Source of the DNA: an uncultured Thiotrichaceae bacterium
GTDB taxonomy: Bacteria; Pseudomonadota; Gammaproteobacteria; Thiotrichales; Thiotrichaceae
Assembly (NCBI GenBank): GCA_938038645.1
Contig: CALHTA010000017.1
Coordinates: 1-18,941 of the forward strand
Length of the DNA stretch: 18,941 nucleotides
Direction: 5' to 3'
The position numbers were made by a program, and so were the translations under genes. The notes beneath the pieces are model-generated. The model made no database searches and was not told the DNA's origin. It saw only the letters and a list, made by a program, of their open reading frames with translations. Below, piece by piece: positions 16,327 to 18,941 of this stretch; positions within the stretch are counted from its first letter, which is position 1, and each line of letters opens with the position of its first letter.

Positions 16327-16796
16327 AAAAAGTAAGGCGCATAACAGATTAATAAAAATCTGAGTGTCAGAACTATACCCCCGTAAATTCCTGACTACCT
16401 TTTCAAGTTTTTGCTACCAGCAAACCGACTCCCCAATCATTGTCGATTAAGAGCATTTTCTTGAATGTCTCCAACATGTCTACAATTTGTGCTAAGCTGT
16501 TGAGTGTCATTAACAGCGTATTTTTATTTTTAGAATCAAATTCGTAAACAAGTAGAGCTGCTACCACAAACCCCGAGAAAAGCAGCTCACTTTGAAGACA
16601 GGGTCAGATTAAGTTAAATTGGCTGAATCCAACCTGAACGCTATTCAGTTATCCTTAAGATTAAAAAAAAGTTAAGAAATATAATCTTTTAAGCTTAGTT
16701 TAGATTTAAATAATTCATTAAATAACAATGGCTTAAGATTTTCTGCTTCTTTCTTTGCCAAAGATATTGCGGTTTAGGATTGTGTGAAAATAATTC
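16327..16796. other. Gap between two terminators: no recognised gene
   Basis: About 470 bases bounded by two minus-strand terminators. AT-rich runs dominate 16640-16730. I see no tRNA-like fold and do not recognise 6S RNA or another named small RNA. A small hairpin CAGATT/AATCTG occurs at 16345-16362. On the minus strand a frame without stops runs from just after a TGA near 16602 to a stop at 16403; see the separate entry. The sequence GGGTCAGATTAAG (about 16601-16613) and a related TCTGACACT on the minus strand near 16370 resemble short flanking sequences I associate with REP-type transposase remnants, but this is only an impression. Confidence 0.4.
16403..16510 (-). CDS. Possible short ORF or gene remnant (35 codons) ahead of a terminator
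   Basis: Minus-strand frame from ATG at 16510 to TGA at 16403. It begins MTLNSLAQIV and ends DNDWGVGLLVAKT. The same frame is open about 30 codons further upstream to a TGA near 16602, and that part reads as a hydrophobic segment (LLFSGFVVAALLVYEF), but it has no ATG. No ribosome site is visible before the ATG. The composition looks protein-like rather than random, and a strong terminator follows 77 bases downstream. It may therefore be the 3' remnant of a membrane-protein gene, a genuine small protein with an unusual start, or chance. Not recognised as any family. Confidence 0.25.
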   Translation of the reverse strand: MTLNSLAQIVDMLETFKKMLLIDNDWGVGLLVAKT

Positions 16797-16832
16797 AAAA
16801 AAAATGGCTAGCTGAGAGATATTCAGCTAACC
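16797..16832 (-). terminator. Intrinsic terminator of the ypfJ-type gene
   Basis: On the minus strand a 10-bp stem (GGTTAGCTGA pairing with TCAGCTAGCC, one G-U pair) and a 7-base loop (16806-16832) are followed by a run of eight T (16804-16797). It begins about 36 bases after the stop codon at 16869. The G-U pair becomes a mismatch on the plus strand, which supports the minus direction. Confidence 0.88.
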
Positions 16833-16868
16833 ATTCAGTTTGAAACTTAAACTTCAGGCCAATGTTAT

Positions 16869-17747
16869 TTATCGTAAACCAGCAAAAGTATCGCAATCTC
16901 CGGGATTACCACTGATCATCCCTCTTTTCAGCCATTCAACTCTCTGTGCAGATGATCCATGGGTGAAACCGTCAGGATTTACGTATTGCCCTGCACGTTT
17001 TTGCATGCGGTCATCACCAATATTACCGGCTGCATTTATAGCCTCCTCTATATCACCATCTTCAAGAAGTTTGTATTTTGCCTGTTGCCTAGCCCAGATT
17101 CCGGCATAGCAGTCCGCTTGAAGCTCTAATAATACGGAAAGTTTATTTGCCTGTACTTTGCTGGTTTGTCTCTGCATCTGCATAATCTTATCGGAGATAC
17201 CTTGGATTTTCTGAACATGATGACCCACTTCATGTGCAACAACATAAGCTTGAGCAAAGTCTCCAACGACACCCATCTGCCTCAGCTGGGCAAAGAAGCC
17301 AAGGTCGAGGTAAACTTTTTTATCACCGGGGCAATAAAATGGGCCGGTAGCCGAAGAGGTGAGGCCACAGGCTGACCGAACTTGGTTTTCGAAGAGTACA
17401 ACCGTTGGCTCTTCGTAACGTAATCCGGCATTTTGAAAAATCGGGTTCCAGACGTTTTCTGTATCTTTAAGAACGACCGCAATAAATTCTCTACCATTAT
17501 CGGTGCCAGTTTGCACACTACTCTGGGAACTATTGTCAATAGTCCCTGAGCTCATTTGAGATTCGTCTCCCATCATGCCTAGGAAGTTTTGGCCTTGACC
17601 AGTAAACAAGAAGATCAGTAGCATCACAAAAAAGCCGATCCCCCCCATTTTCATTCCACCACTTGATGGTCTTCTATTCCTATTTCCACCAGCACTTTGG
17701 CGGCGATCTTCAATATTATTACTTTGTTGTCGGCCCTTCCAACGCAT
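16869..17747 (-). CDS. ypfJ: YpfJ-family neutral zinc metallopeptidase
   Basis: Membrane-anchored metallopeptidase of the PF04228 family, 292 residues. A basic, low-complexity N-terminal region (1-31) is followed by one transmembrane segment (about 36-50). A linker leads to the catalytic domain (about 85-290). The zinc site is HEVGHH (172-177) in YVVAHEVGHHVQKIQGI. LLELQADCYAGIWA (about 206-219) probably supplies the third ligand. FYCPGDKKVYLDLGFF and the C-terminal FTHGSSAQRVEWLKRG are typical of the family. The catalytic domain is probably periplasmic, from the anchor orientation. The physiological substrate is unknown. It stands alone on the minus strand with its own terminator, divergent from rpoS. 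Confidence 0.93.
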   Translation of the reverse strand: MRWKGRQQSNNIEDRRQSAGGNRNRRPSSGGMKMGGIGFFVMLLIFLFTGQGQNFLGMMGDESQMSSGTIDNSSQSSVQTGTDNGREFIAVVLKDTENVWNPIFQNAGLRYEEPTVVLFENQVRSACGLTSSATGPFYCPGDKKVYLDLGFFAQLRQMGVVGDFAQAYVVAHEVGHHVQKIQGISDKIMQMQRQTSKVQANKLSVLLELQADCYAGIWARQQAKYKLLEDGDIEEAINAAGNIGDDRMQKRAGQYVNPDGFTHGSSAQRVEWLKRGMISGNPGDCDTFAGLR

Positions 17748-17766
17748 AGCTCTTGTCCAATCTAAG

Positions 17767-17772
17767 ATTATA
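17767..17772 (-). promoter_or_regulatory. Consensus -10 box for the ypfJ-type gene
   Basis: A perfect TATAAT on the minus strand, 19 bases before the start codon. The -35 position has no good match (ATTTCT at 17 bp), so an activator or sigma-S use is possible. Confidence 0.35.
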
Positions 17773-17972
17773 AAACATTAATATTACACAGAAATCATAA
17801 CATAACAAAATATTCAGTAAGAGGCTGATCAGTGTTGATTTAATTAGGATATCTAGAGAATTAACCCTTTTATCTGAAGATAGTTAACGCTTGTCCTGAC
17901 TAGAACTAGGTAGATGTCAAATTGAACTTATATGGTATTGTTCGGCCATAATAAAATAATAATGAGAAAGCA

Positions 17973-17991
17973 ATAGAGCTAAAGGCTCTAT
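17973..17991 (+). promoter_or_regulatory. Hairpin in the predicted rpoS leader
   Basis: ATAGAGC (17973-17979) pairs with GCTCTAT (17985-17991) around a 5-base loop, giving a 7-bp stem 35 bases before the rpoS start codon. It is followed by CCCCCAAAAAA. rpoS translation is controlled through leader structure in enterobacteria; this hairpin is shorter and not visibly related. A possible promoter upstream (TTGAAC and CATAAT, 17926-17956) has a 19-base spacer and is weak. Confidence 0.3.
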
Positions 17992-18026
17992 ATATACCCC
18001 CAAAAAAGTTGAGAGAGAGAATTATT

Positions 18027-18941
18027 ATGACAGGAGAAAATGGAAAAACCCCAACAGACCGGCCCAGTAGAACCTTAAGCGCAGGTAAGGATCAATTCAA
18101 AAACTCAAGTAGACCTCAGTTTGATGCAGTACAGCTATATTTACGGGATATTGAATCGAATCCATTACTCACTGCTGATGAGGAGCTTCATTACGGCCGC
18201 TTAGCACAAAAGGGTGACGAAGCAGCAAGAAAAAAAATGATTACCTGTAATCTGAGGTTGGTTGTCAAAATATCACGTCGATATCTCAACCGAGGTTTAA
18301 GTTTAGGTGATCTGATTGAAGAAGGAAATCTTGGCTTGATCCATGCTGTTGAAAAGTTTGACCCTGAGCGCGGATTTCGTTTTTCAACCTACGCCACTTG
18401 GTGGATTAGGCAAAGTATCGAACGTGGATTGATGAATCAAGCGCGGACGATTCGACTCCCAATTCATATCAGTAAAGCTTTAAATGCTTGTCTTCGAGTA
18501 AGAGCAAAGCTGGCTCAAAAATTAGGTGCGAAACCTAGTTTGCAGCAACTCGCTAAGGAGATGGGGAAGTCAGAGGATGACGTACAGCATTTGCTTAGAC
18601 ATACTGACTATACCACTTCATTAGATTTTCAAGTTGGAGATTCTGAAACGCAGGTGATGGATTTTGTCGCTTCTAAGAAAGTTAAAGGCCCTGATGAAGA
18701 AACCATGAATACCGATATCTCTAATGCTGTGGATATTTGGCTCAGTCAGTTAGAAGTGAAGCAGCAAGAAGTTATTGTTAGGCGATTTGGTTTGCACGGA
18801 CATGATAATTCTACCTTAGAGCAAGTGGGTAAGGATTTACACATCACAAGAGAAAGGGTTCGCCAAATACAGCTGGATGCACTGAAGCGTTTGCGGCGCA
18901 TTATGGAAATGGAAGGAGGCTCAAGAGAACTTTTCTTACAG
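18027..18941 (+). CDS. rpoS: RNA polymerase sigma factor RpoS (3' end cut by window end)
   Basis: General stress and stationary-phase sigma factor. I translated 305 codons from the ATG at 18027, with no stop before the window end; E. coli RpoS has 330. Domains: short variable N-terminus (1-32); region 1.2 ([20 protein letters not shown]); region 2 with [34 protein letters not shown] and [15 protein letters not shown]; region 3 ([13 protein letters not shown] onward); region 4 with the helix-turn-helix [20 protein letters not shown]. The SNP/PLL and [13 protein letters not shown] stretches favour RpoS over RpoD or RpoH. Lys150 corresponds to E. coli Lys173, which contacts the promoter -13 C. 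The ribosome site is a purine run GAGAGAGA. The usual upstream nlpD is absent; a divergent ypfJ-type gene is there instead. Confidence 0.93.
   Translation, partial: MTGENGKTPTDRPSRTLSAGKDQFKNSSRPQFDAVQLYLRDIESNPLLTADEELHYGRLAQKGDEAARKKMITCNLRLVVKISRRYLNRGLSLGDLIEEGNLGLIHAVEKFDPERGFRFSTYATWWIRQSIERGLMNQARTIRLPIHISKALNACLRVRAKLAQKLGAKPSLQQLAKEMGKSEDDVQHLLRHTDYTTSLDFQVGDSETQVMDFVASKKVKGPDEETMNTDISNAVDIWLSQLEVKQQEVIVRRFGLHGHDNSTLEQVGKDLHITRERVRQIQLDALKRLRRIMEMEGGSRELFLQ

Noticed and set aside
16327..16796. 6S RNA, tRNA or other named small RNA in the gap
   Set aside because: No cloverleaf, no 6S-like open-complex mimic and no other recognisable RNA family pattern; only a hairpin and terminators are visible.
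16840..17539. Frames overlapping the ypfJ-type gene on both strands
   Set aside because: Shadow frames within a clear zinc peptidase with HExxH motif; no independent evidence.

Overview
The window looks like a chromosomal stretch of a Gram-negative gammaproteobacterium. It carries LptD, SurA, RpoS, PlsY, BioC and PdxA, all of clear gammaproteobacterial type. Moderate to low GC by eye, and a gene order unlike Escherichia, suggest a marine Oceanospirillales-type organism (Marinomonas-like). That placement is inference only. No rRNA, tRNA, CRISPR array, intact insertion sequence or prophage was found.

Left region (1-2582, minus strand): plsY (acyltransferase opening phospholipid synthesis) is followed by an OmpR-family response regulator and its sensor histidine kinase, cut by the window start. 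The regulator has its own promoter candidate: a direct repeat with 10-bp period, an extended -10 resembling the sigma-S consensus, and almost no leader. Middle region (2837-7078, plus strand): a stand-alone bioC, a LysR regulator of the YeiE/CysL/CbbR effector type, a small unknown protein translationally coupled to a PerM-type AI-2E-family membrane protein, and a YgjP-type metallohydrolase. This meets the minus-strand block head-on at about 7100.

Right-central region (7115-16186, minus strand): one long co-directional run. Its proximal part is a predicted five-gene membrane-stress cluster: a previously unlisted 30-codon membrane peptide, XpaC (four membrane segments plus coiled coil), TelA (soluble coiled coil), an SPFH/virion-core-like protein fused to a GYF_2 domain, and a double zinc-ribbon protein with a C-terminal membrane anchor. 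It combines the gene types of the Bacillus xpaC-yaaN pair with YdjG/YdjI-type genes, which act with PspA, but no PspA is in view. It reads directly into lptD-surA-pdxA, the outer-membrane assembly and pyridoxal phosphate genes, with 77 bases between.

Right end (16187-18941): a gap of 682 bases holds two clear minus-strand terminators and a possible decayed or unrecognised short reading frame between them. Then come a YpfJ-type zinc metallopeptidase (minus) and a divergent rpoS (plus, cut by the window end) that lacks the usual nlpD neighbour. The theme of much of the window is envelope biogenesis and envelope or general stress. The most interesting unexplained unit is the small peptide-XpaC-TelA-SPFH/GYF_2-zinc-ribbon cluster in front of lptD.
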